NCBI GenBank assembly: GCA_014859755.1
Contig: JACUTO010000081.1
Coordinates: 1 to 6,557 of the forward strand
DNA length: 6,557 nucleotides
From: Candidatus Bathyarchaeota archaeon
GTDB taxonomy: Archaea > Thermoproteota > Bathyarchaeia > Bathyarchaeales > Bathyarchaeaceae
Direction of reading: 5' to 3'
Part shown: piece by piece, positions 1 through 4,200 of the stretch
Position numbering within the stretch: the first letter of the stretch is position 1
Layout of the letters: the number at the start of each line of letters is the position of its first letter
Program-made: the position numbers and the translations under genes
The notes under the pieces: generated by a model
The model's database searches: none
Told to the model about the DNA's origin: nothing
What the model saw: the letters and a program-made list of their open reading frames with translations, nothing else

Positions 1-37
1 GTGAATTTAAACATATTGTGCACTAAAAGATTAAAAT

Positions 38-55
38 TGGTGCTCCGGCCGGGAT
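38..55 (-). repeat. att-like copy of the tRNA-Glu 3' end
   Basis: The 18 bases TGGTGCTCCGGCCGGGAT are identical to 1533-1550, the 3' end of the tRNA-Glu gene (CCA, discriminator, acceptor strand and most of the T-stem 3' strand), in the same orientation. After one missing base the TCG of the T loop also matches, then similarity stops, and there is no tRNA body here. On the minus strand the repeat is followed by a T-rich run (positions 24-37, reading AATTTTAATCTTTT), which looks like a tRNA terminator. A repeated tRNA 3' end is the classic trace of site-specific integration. A remnant of a second tRNA-Glu gene is the alternative. Confidence 0.6.
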
Positions 56-60
56 CGGGA

Positions 61-81
61 CACGAATTTACCAGTAAAAAT
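61..81. repeat. Left arm of an imperfect 21-bp inverted repeat
   Basis: The reverse complement of this stretch matches 1431-1451 at 19 of 21 positions. Each arm holds the near-palindromic core TTTACCAGTAAA (TTTAC, CA, GTAAA). The arms lie just inside the tRNA 3' repeats, so they could be terminal repeats, recombinase-binding sites or operators. No flanking target duplication is visible. Confidence 0.5.
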
Positions 82-92
82 ACGCCTAAGAT

Positions 93-317
93 ATGCCGAA
101 TGTGTGCTTTAGAATCAGTATGGAATCAGTCAAAGGTGTGAGAAGAAAAATATTATGTGGAAAATGCCCTGTACTTTATACTATAGACTACAGAACATTC
201 CTTAAAACCGTAAAAGATTTTCACTCTGATTTTCAGGACACTATATTATACTTTGGAGTTCTAAAAAGGAGAAACGCGTTGTTGAACCGTAAAATCTGGG
301 AAAAAGATTTAGTCTAA
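93..317 (+). CDS. Small hypothetical protein (74 aa), doubtful
   Basis: This is an open frame from ATG to TAA encoding a basic, tyrosine- and phenylalanine-containing 74-residue product. It contains a short Cys-Gly-Lys-Cys-Pro cluster (about residues 22-26) that could be half of a zinc knuckle; no partner cysteine pair follows. I do not recognise the family. It ends 36 bases before the ATG of the next gene on the same strand, so it could be its operon partner. The region is A+T-rich, where chance frames of this size are common, and no convincing ribosome-binding site or suitably spaced TATA box precedes the ATG. It may equally be spurious or a remnant of a larger mobile-element gene. Confidence 0.3.
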   Translation: MPNVCFRISMESVKGVRRKILCGKCPVLYTIDYRTFLKTVKDFHSDFQDTILYFGVLKRRNALLNRKIWEKDLV

Positions 318-322
318 TGGCT

Positions 323-345
323 ATTTGAAACATACTTGTTCAAAT
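323..345. promoter_or_regulatory. Perfect 7-bp inverted repeat, possible operator
   Basis: ATTTGAA (323-329) and TTCAAAT (339-345) are perfect inverted arms around a 9-nt spacer, lying between the 74-aa frame and the ATG at 354 and covering the alternative TTG start at 336. The geometry suits a dimeric repressor site or a small RNA hairpin. No experimental or family evidence supports either. Confidence 0.3.
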
Positions 346-353
346 GGAGAAAA

Positions 354-866
354 ATGGCCCGAGTTTACCCTAAGAAAATACGAGAAAACGTGTATCGCAA
401 ATTCTCGGAGCATGTTCCATCGATACTTGAAGAACATAAAGAATTGTTCAACATAGAGCTCGCTTCGCAGAATTTTGAAATATATGAAGGTAAGATAAAA
501 GGAATTTACGAGAAAATCTGTGAACTCCATGTACTTTACGGAGACAGGAAAAGGAGGATAGGGCCTACAGCTACATCAAAATTGCTTCATTTCTTCTTCC
601 CTGATTTGTTTATAATTTGGGATTTCAAGAATGTACGAGAACCTAAAAAATATGGTGAGAGTTCTGATGAATACTTGCGATATCTGAATGATAAACGGAA
701 AGTTTTGCTGAGCGTAGTAGATAGTTACAAAAGATGCATCGGCGGGAGCAGTGTTCAAGCAATAAGTGCAATTGAGAATCTTCGCGCAAGCGAACTTTCA
801 GCGACGGGTTTCGGGGGATATAAGAAATCAATTACTAAAATGCTTGACGAAATCAATTATTGTTAA
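354..866 (+). CDS. Uncharacterised 170-aa protein with a TSKLLHFF..W-D motif
   Basis: The product is a soluble, highly charged, largely alpha-helical protein. I do not recognise a named family. Its most conserved-looking segment is at residues 70-90, with the pattern Gly-Pro-Thr-Ala-Thr-Ser-Lys-Leu-Leu-His-Phe, then Pro-Asp-Leu-Phe and Trp-Asp. Similar Ser-Lys-x-Leu-His-x-x-x-Pro-x-x-Phe-x-x-Trp-Asp strings occur, as I recall, in uncharacterised prokaryotic proteins of accessory regions; this is memory, not a search. There is no signal peptide or membrane segment. I chose the ATG at 354 because GGAG lies 4 nt upstream (346-349). An in-frame TTG at 336 would add six residues. The gene sits inside the tRNA-bounded patch, upstream of a toxin-antitoxin pair, which suggests an accessory or defence-type role (inference only). 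Confidence 0.72.
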   Translation: MARVYPKKIRENVYRKFSEHVPSILEEHKELFNIELASQNFEIYEGKIKGIYEKICELHVLYGDRKRRIGPTATSKLLHFFFPDLFIIWDFKNVREPKKYGESSDEYLRYLNDKRKVLLSVVDSYKRCIGGSSVQAISAIENLRASELSATGFGGYKKSITKMLDEINYC

Positions 867-924
867 ACCTTTTTGTCACGCATTTGTAGTCCATCTTGGA
901 GTAAGAGTTAAAATCTTCTGTGGA

Positions 925-936
925 AATTATATATCT
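925..936 (+). promoter_or_regulatory. TATA-type promoter of the antitoxin gene
   Basis: The AT-rich stretch AATTATATATCT is centred at about 930, roughly 28 nt upstream of the ATG at 959, the spacing expected for an archaeal leaderless transcript. This supports starting the antitoxin at 959 rather than at the in-frame GTG at 920, which would lie upstream of the box. Confidence 0.5.
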
Positions 937-958
937 TGACAAAGGGTGTGGAAGGGTA

Positions 959-1159
959 ATGACTCTTTTAACTGCTGAGGAGAAAGAATTGCTAGCGAGG
1001 GCGGCTAGTTTGATGGATGAGTTGTTGGAAACCCTTGAGGTTGTACAAGATAAGAAACTTGTTAAGGATTTGAAGATTGCTTTGCGAGAGGTTGAAGAGG
1101 GTAAGACTAGGCCGCTGGATGAGCTTATACGAGAGTTAGACCTTGAAGGCGAAATTTGA
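959..1159 (+). CDS. RelB-like antitoxin (66 aa)
   Basis: This is a small acidic, helical protein of the type that precedes RelE toxins in archaea. Its N-terminus reads Met-Thr-Leu-Leu-Thr-Ala-Glu-Glu-Lys, followed by a long amphipathic helix (residues 5-55) and a C-terminal Arg-Pro-Leu-Asp-Glu-Leu-Ile-Arg-Glu-Leu segment typical of the toxin-wrapping tail. Such antitoxins neutralise an mRNA-cleaving RelE partner and usually repress their own promoter. The start at 959 is supported by a TATA box 28 nt upstream. The 3' end overlaps the toxin frame by 17 nt, indicating translational coupling in an operon. The gene is intact although its partner is frameshifted, so it is probably now an orphan antitoxin, still able to neutralise related toxins elsewhere. 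The family assignment rests on pattern recognition and gene context. Confidence 0.75.
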   Translation: MTLLTAEEKELLARAASLMDELLETLEVVQDKKLVKDLKIALREVEEGKTRPLDELIRELDLEGEI

Positions 1160-1396
1160 AGTTAGATTTACGCCTCGTTTCTTAAAAGGAATCAAAGCTT
1201 TGGATAGAGAGGTTCAAGTTCGGATACTTCGAGAAATCAACATATTAAAGACTAATCCTTACTAGGAAAGTCTTTACGCGGTGAAAGGAAAGGAGTTTGC
1301 TCTTTAAGAATAGGAGATTATCGGGTTCTTTATCAGATCAAGGGAAGCGAGGTATTCTTGTTGGTTGTGGGTCATCGCAAACGCGTCTACGGATAA
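1143..1396 (+). pseudogene. RelE/ParE-family toxin, broken by one frameshift
   Basis: Reading from TTG at 1143 gives a typical RelE N-terminus (Lys-Phe-Glu-Val-Arg-Phe-Thr-Pro-Arg-Phe, then Leu-Arg-Glu-Ile and Thr-Asn-Pro-Tyr) that runs into an in-frame TAG at 1263-1265. The frame starting at GGA 1265 then continues the family without another stop: Gly-Lys-Ser-Leu-Arg-Gly, the hallmark Leu-Arg-Ile-Gly-Asp-Tyr-Arg-Val-Leu-Tyr-Gln-Ile, and the C-terminal Gly-His-Arg-Lys-Arg-Val-Tyr-Gly, ending at TAA 1394-1396. The span is 254 nt, one base short of 85 codons, so a single lost base near 1263 explains the break and an intact product would be about 84 aa, normal for the family. RelE toxins cleave ribosome-bound mRNA. 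No slippery heptamer is evident at the break. A genuine mutation is most likely; an assembly error cannot be excluded. Confidence 0.85.
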
Positions 1397-1430
1397 ACTA
1401 ACCAAACTGATATCTGAGCTTGATCATGAC

Positions 1431-1451
1431 ATTTTTACCAGTAAATTCGTG
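1431..1451. repeat. Right arm of the imperfect 21-bp inverted repeat
   Basis: This is the inverted partner of 61-81 (19 of 21 positions), ending ATTCGTG where the left arm begins CACGAAT. It lies between the broken toxin gene and the tRNA 3' end and shares the TTTACCAGTAAA core. The 1397-1532 interval otherwise shows nothing recognisable. Confidence 0.5.
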
Positions 1452-1532
1452 CTCCAATTTCAGCCATCTGTTCAACTTTTCGTACATTAGCCTTGTTTGA
1501 CTCAAATAGGCCGAAAATGAGCCTGAAATTTA

Positions 1533-1550
1533 TGGTGCTCCGGCCGGGAT
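1533..1550 (-). repeat. att-like direct repeat inside the tRNA-Glu 3' end
   Basis: This 18-bp stretch, identical to 38-55, covers the CCA end, acceptor strand and most of the T-stem 3' strand. In the integration model this side keeps the intact tRNA gene and 38-55 marks the other end, giving an insert of about 1.5 kb. Confidence 0.55.
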
Positions 1551-1570
1551 TCGAACCCGGGTCTTCGGCT

Positions 1571-1586
1571 TTCTCCCGTTCGGCGT
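1571..1586 (-). other. tRNA intron at canonical position 37/38 (16 nt)
   Basis: On the minus strand the anticodon stem TTCGGC/GCCGAA encloses a textbook BHB. The 4-bp central helix is CTTT/GGAG (two G-T wobbles). The 5' bulge is CGA, cut after CG, and the 3' bulge is AAA, cut after AA. A short CG/CG helix closes the intron loop. Cutting there removes 16 nt and leaves the 7-nt loop CTTTCGA. The tRNA splicing endonuclease acts on this motif. Confidence 0.8.
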
Positions 1587-1705
1587 CGAAAGGCCGAAAT
1601 ACTTGGTCCAGCTGAGTTTAACCTGGCTATATTTGGCAGAAGAGGAGCCTTGTCCTTTCTTCTACCGGAGCCTAAACCGGAGCATCATGCAATAATCTGT
1701 TCCCT

Positions 1706-1720
1706 CGTTTTAACTTTTCT
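1706..1720 (-). promoter_or_regulatory. tRNA-Glu promoter (BRE/TATA)
   Basis: Read on the minus strand, AGAAAAG (BRE-like) followed by TTAAAACG (TATA-like, centred at about 1711) lies 27-28 nt before the first GCTCCGG copy (5' end 1683) and about 40 nt before the second (5' end 1671). Initiation near 1684 would give almost no leader for the first copy or about 13 nt for the second. It sits just past the stop codon of the HD gene, so the tRNA probably has its own promoter. Confidence 0.45.
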
Positions 1721-1724
1721 CCGC

Positions 1725-3038
1725 TTAATAGGATATCGTCACCGAAGAGGGAGTTCCACCGAGGACTTTCGCCGCAGCCGAAGCCACCTTTTCAAGATGC
1801 TGTTCTTCTGTGTAGACGCGTAGAATGTTTATGAATCCTTTGAGAACTTCGAATACTCCGGAGATGTCGCTTAGTCGCTGAGGAACTTTTCTTCCCTGTC
1901 GAGTTTTGTGAAAAACTGGGACTTCCATTGGTTCTAGTAAAACAGAGTGATGGTAAGGCACTGAGGGAAGTGTTGGCACGTCGATCACAACGGATTGCGT
2001 TTCAACTCCTGCCTCTGAGGCGATTTTGTCTCTCATTTGGTTTCTGATTTCCTCGACGCTTAAGATGCTGGTCATGGTTTTTTCTCTTACGTGGAAGGTT
2101 CTGTCGTAGGCGCATTTGAGGAGTTTGCGTCTTTCTAGGTCTTCCATGATCTTTCTGGATTTTTCGCATTTCTTTAGCATGGTCCAAACGGTGTAGTCGT
2201 TGAAGGCTAGGTATTCCTCCGGTGACTGAAAGTCTACTAGGCCTAGTTCGTCTTTCGCTTCTTCCATGGCCATGGCAATCATTATTTGCGCTGCTCGTCC
2301 AACTCTGTGGAAGTATATGCTCTTGAAGGATTCCAGTCTGGCTAGCATGAAGGATTCGAGGGCTGAGAGGGCTCCTAAGTCAACCGCAAGGTTTTCGTCG
2401 AGGACGTCCAGCATATGGATGAGACGGAAGACGTCTACGTATCCGTATTCTGCGCCAGTGTGATAGGTGTCCCGGACCACGAAGTCAAGTTTGTCCACAT
2501 CTACAGAGCTTTGGATTATCTGATCGATGAAAGCCTTGCCCGGTTTATGCAGTGACCCAACCGCTAGTTTTCCGATTACATTGGGGTCGTATCCCAGCCC
2601 GTTGATTATGTCGCTTAGTTCGGATTTTTGGATGATCCAGGGGGTCATGTCTTCGTGGGTTTTGTTCAGGAACTTTACGAGGAGGTGTTCAAAGACGTGG
2701 GAAAAGGGACCGTGGCCTACGTCGTGAAGTAGGGCGGCTATTCTGATGGATTGAACCTCTTCTTCTGAGAGATACTGTGAAAGATTTGGATTCTCTGAGA
2801 GGCAGCCGGCTAGATACATGACACCGATGGAGTGCTCGAAGCGGGTGTGGTTGGCGCCTGGATAAACAAATTCTGCTCCCGCCAGTTGTCTCAGCCGATG
2901 AAGCCTCTGAACTGGGTAGGAGTCGATTATTTCTTTCTCTGCTTCCGTAACGTAAACATACCCATGAACAGGATCTTTGATTTCACCCCAGTACCGTCGC
3001 ATGGCGACGTTTCTCCCAGTCTTGTCAATCTTGAGCAT
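1725..3038 (-). CDS. HD-domain phosphohydrolase (dNTPase-like, SAMHD1-related)
   Basis: This 437-residue protein belongs to the COG1078 HD superfamily, whose characterised members include deoxynucleoside triphosphate triphosphohydrolases. The N-terminus carries the family signature Trp-Gly-Glu-Ile-Lys-Asp-Pro-Val-His-Gly. The four metal ligands are visible: His69 in Arg-Phe-Glu-His-Ser, the His105-Asp106 pair in Leu-Leu-His-Asp-Val-Gly-His-Gly, and Asp182 in Asp-Val-Asp-Lys-Leu-Asp-Phe. Arg-Asp-Thr-Tyr-His-Thr-Gly follows. The C-terminal third is less conserved. I chose the ATG at 3038 because a TATA-like block is centred 22 nt upstream. A frame-extending ATG at 3068 would lie upstream of that block, and ATG 3002, just before the conserved core, is also possible. 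It is divergent from thymidylate kinase, consistent with a nucleotide-pool role (inference). The exact substrate cannot be read from sequence. Confidence 0.9.
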   Translation of the reverse strand: MLKIDKTGRNVAMRRYWGEIKDPVHGYVYVTEAEKEIIDSYPVQRLHRLRQLAGAEFVYPGANHTRFEHSIGVMYLAGCLSENPNLSQYLSEEEVQSIRIAALLHDVGHGPFSHVFEHLLVKFLNKTHEDMTPWIIQKSELSDIINGLGYDPNVIGKLAVGSLHKPGKAFIDQIIQSSVDVDKLDFVVRDTYHTGAEYGYVDVFRLIHMLDVLDENLAVDLGALSALESFMLARLESFKSIYFHRVGRAAQIMIAMAMEEAKDELGLVDFQSPEEYLAFNDYTVWTMLKKCEKSRKIMEDLERRKLLKCAYDRTFHVREKTMTSILSVEEIRNQMRDKIASEAGVETQSVVIDVPTLPSVPYHHSVLLEPMEVPVFHKTRQGRKVPQRLSDISGVFEVLKGFINILRVYTEEQHLEKVASAAAKVLGGTPSSVTISY

Positions 3039-3055
3039 TATTATTAAGGTAATCG

Positions 3056-3064
3056 ATTTATTAT
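3056..3064. promoter_or_regulatory. Shared TATA-like block of a divergent promoter
   Basis: ATTTATTAT (ATAATAAAT on the other strand) is centred at 3060, 26 nt before the thymidylate kinase GTG at 3086 and 22 nt before the HD-protein ATG at 3038. Both distances suit leaderless archaeal transcription, so one AT-rich block may serve both genes. Confidence 0.5.
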
Positions 3065-3085
3065 GCATAGTGGGCGGGCTGACTG

Positions 3086-3703
3086 GTGAAGAATAAAGGA
3101 GTTTTCATCTGCATCGAGGGGCTTGACGCCAGCGGAAAAACCACCCATGCCCATCGGCTTGTACGAAATCTGCGAAGAAAGGGTTTTGACGCCGTATACA
3201 CCACTGAGCCGAGTCGAGGTGAAATTGGGAGGTTCATAAGGACGTATATTCTGCAAAGGAAGAGGCGGGTGCCAAGCGTTGTGGAAGCCCTCCTATTTGC
3301 GGTTGACAGGGTTGATCATGTGGAGAAAGAGATTAAGCCCGCGTTGGAAGAGGGGAAGATTGTGGTTTCTGACAGATACGTCTACTCGTCCTTAGCCTAT
3401 CAGGGAGCAGCGGAATTAGACCTCAGATGGATTGAAGAAATTAACAGGTTGGCTCTTCCCCCGGATTTGGCAATATACATTGACGTCCCGCCTGAAGTTG
3501 TAGTCAAAAGGATAAGGCGGAAAAAGTCGGTTATGGAAAGGCTGGAGACTCAAAGGAGGGTTAGAGAGGTTTACATGAAGTTTGTAGAGAACGGAAAACT
3601 TGTGGCCGTTGACGGAAACAGAAGAAAGGATGAAGTGGCAAAAGACATTTTAACAGTTGTCCTCGACTTTTTGAAGAATTATAGCAATTTCCAATCTGTC
3701 TGA
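3086..3703 (+). CDS. tmk: Thymidylate kinase (dTMP kinase)
   Basis: The enzyme phosphorylates dTMP to dTDP with ATP, an essential cytosolic step in dTTP synthesis. The 205-residue product has the family's usual length and motifs: P-loop Gly-Leu-Asp-Ala-Ser-Gly-Lys-Thr-Thr at residues 12-20, Thr-Glu-Pro-Ser-Arg-Gly at 40-45 (dTMP-site region), Phe-Ala-Val-Asp-Arg at 71-75, Asp-Arg-Tyr-Val-Tyr-Ser-Ser at 96-102, and a basic LID segment around 142-154 (Arg-Ile-Arg-Arg-Lys-Lys). The start is GTG at 3086, five codons before the first beta strand, with a TATA-like block 26 nt upstream and no better upstream start, so the mRNA is probably leaderless. It is divergent from the HD phosphohydrolase. No co-directional partner follows: the next plus-strand gene is about 500 nt away. 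Confidence 0.95.
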   Translation: MKNKGVFICIEGLDASGKTTHAHRLVRNLRRKGFDAVYTTEPSRGEIGRFIRTYILQRKRRVPSVVEALLFAVDRVDHVEKEIKPALEEGKIVVSDRYVYSSLAYQGAAELDLRWIEEINRLALPPDLAIYIDVPPEVVVKRIRRKKSVMERLETQRRVREVYMKFVENGKLVAVDGNRRKDEVAKDILTVVLDFLKNYSNFQSV

Positions 3704-3718
3704 TTAGACATACATGTT

Positions 3719-3961
3719 TTAAGCTTCTGCCATTTCTTTTGGCGTGATTATTTTTCCAAAAATCTTTTCATATCCGCTTATGCGCCCGCTAGGGTGTTTA
3801 GAAATTGGTGTAAAATGGTTTTAAATCCGTTTTTGCGTTTTCAGGCTTGTTTTGTCCTTATTTTGTGAGCGTGTTTTTAGGGATTGTGGGACATAGACAA
3901 AGTTTTCAGCGAGGGTTGTGGATCCGTTATTCAATGTTTTTGGCCTTCTAGACCGCGCCAT
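3719..3961 (-). pseudogene. Possible small basic protein interrupted by one stop
   Basis: From ATG at 3959-3961 the minus strand reads 46 codons of a basic product (starting Met-Ala-Arg-Ser-Arg-Arg-Pro-Lys) to TAA at 3821-3823. The same frame continues 33 more codons to TAA at 3719-3721, ending Gly-Tyr-Glu-Lys-Ile-Phe-Gly-Lys-Ile-Ile-Thr-Pro-Lys-Glu-Met. The second part looks protein-like, but I recognise no family. It might be a decayed gene of about 80 aa, or chance. Its middle overlaps the left arm of the inverted repeat, so it may belong to a repeated element. Confidence 0.22.
3779..3821 (-). repeat. Diverged inverted repeat, left copy
   Basis: Read on the minus strand, this copy matches 4097-4137 on the plus strand at 36 of 40 aligned positions with three small gaps by my hand alignment. 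It includes a shared TTTCTAAACA and CTAGCG. Weaker similarity extends upstream of the core in both copies (AGCC and A-rich segments). Confidence 0.65.
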
Positions 3962-4096
3962 TATATCTGCACGCGGTGATAATTGGTTTTTTCATTTCAT
4001 GAAGCACTGTTTCTTTCAAAAAGAAGCGAAAGTATGCCAGCTGAGTTGCGTATGAAAAAAGCTCAAAAATAGCCCTAAACCCTCAAAGGAGAATTA

Positions 4097-4137
4097 AGAC
4101 CATTTTTAACCATTTTCTAAACAGGCTAGCGCGCATA
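4097..4137 (+). repeat. Diverged inverted repeat, right copy
   Basis: This is the partner of 3779-3821. In one shared frame both copies translate to similar peptides ending at a stop: Lys-Thr-Ile-Phe-Asn-His-Phe-Leu-Asn-Arg-Leu-Ala here, and Lys-Thr-Ile-Leu-His-Gln-Phe-Leu-Asn-Thr-Leu-Ala in the other. Its 3' edge overlaps the TATA-like element of the downstream operon. Confidence 0.65.
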
Positions 4138-4143
4138 TAAAGG
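4132..4143 (+). promoter_or_regulatory. Candidate TATA box of the stomatin-NfeD operon
   Basis: CGCATATAAAGG is a strong archaeal TATA-like match. Initiation about 26 nt downstream (near 4164) would leave a leader of roughly 37 nt containing purine-rich GAGGAAG and AAGGGGG stretches before ATG 4201. A second AT-rich block at 4186-4196 is too close to 4201 but would suit a leaderless start at the in-frame GTG 4225. Confidence 0.45.
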
Positions 4144-4200
4144 GCTCCTCTGGAGGGCGTGCTGAGGAAGAGAAGGGGGCCTTGACATATACATTTATTA

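Larger units (their letters stand above)
1533..1671 (-). tRNA. tRNA-Glu (UUC), intron-containing, CCA encoded
   Basis: On the minus strand the 3' half is canonical: anticodon stem TCGGC/GCCGA with loop CTTTCGA (anticodon TTC at 1588-1590), variable loop AGAC, T arm CCGGG-TTCGAAT-CCCGG, acceptor CCGGAGC, discriminator A and encoded CCA. The 5' acceptor strand GCTCCGG is at 1665-1671, with a second identical copy at 1677-1683. The gene spans 139 nt against 78 expected with CCA. A 16-nt intron follows position 37. The 5' half gives a good D arm (stem ATAT/GTAT, loop AGCTGGACCAA) only if about 30 nt (near 1634-1663) and about 15 nt (within 1611-1628) are also removed. 30+15+16 equals the 61-nt excess exactly. 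The anticodon loop and overall pattern match the archaeal tRNA-Glu I remember. The 5' introns lack a clear BHB, so the 5' end and splicing there are uncertain. Confidence 0.85.
3704..4200. other. Approximately 500-nt intergenic region with repeats
   Basis: No plus-strand frame of useful length is present, and the minus-strand frame entering from about 4463 is a shadow of the stomatin gene. The region holds a diverged inverted repeat (3779-3821 and 4097-4137), a possible interrupted minus-strand ORF (3719-3961), a 6-bp inverted repeat ACCGCG/CGCGGT at 3952-3957 and 3972-3977, and the promoter zone of the stomatin operon. T-rich runs just after the thymidylate kinase stop could end its transcript. 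Confidence 0.6.

Noticed and set aside
321..530. Minus-strand frame opposite the 170-aa gene
   Set aside because: It is a shadow of the plus-strand gene with low-complexity aromatic content and no start signals. The same holds for the frames at 576-758 and 643-831.
920..958. N-terminal extension of the antitoxin from GTG 920
   Set aside because: The extension overlaps the TATA box at 925-936 and its residues do not resemble the family. ATG 959 has correct promoter spacing.
1255..1270. Programmed ribosomal frameshift in the RelE gene
   Set aside because: There is no slippery heptamer or obvious stimulatory structure at the break. A one-base loss is the simpler explanation.
2002..3047. Several short frames inside or opposite the HD phosphohydrolase gene
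   Set aside because: All are fully overlapped by a recognised, motif-rich gene and encode biased, unrecognisable peptides.
3039..3068. N-terminal extension of the HD protein from ATG 3068
   Set aside because: The extra ten residues lie over the TATA-like block and come before the conserved family start. ATG 3038 is better placed, though not proven.
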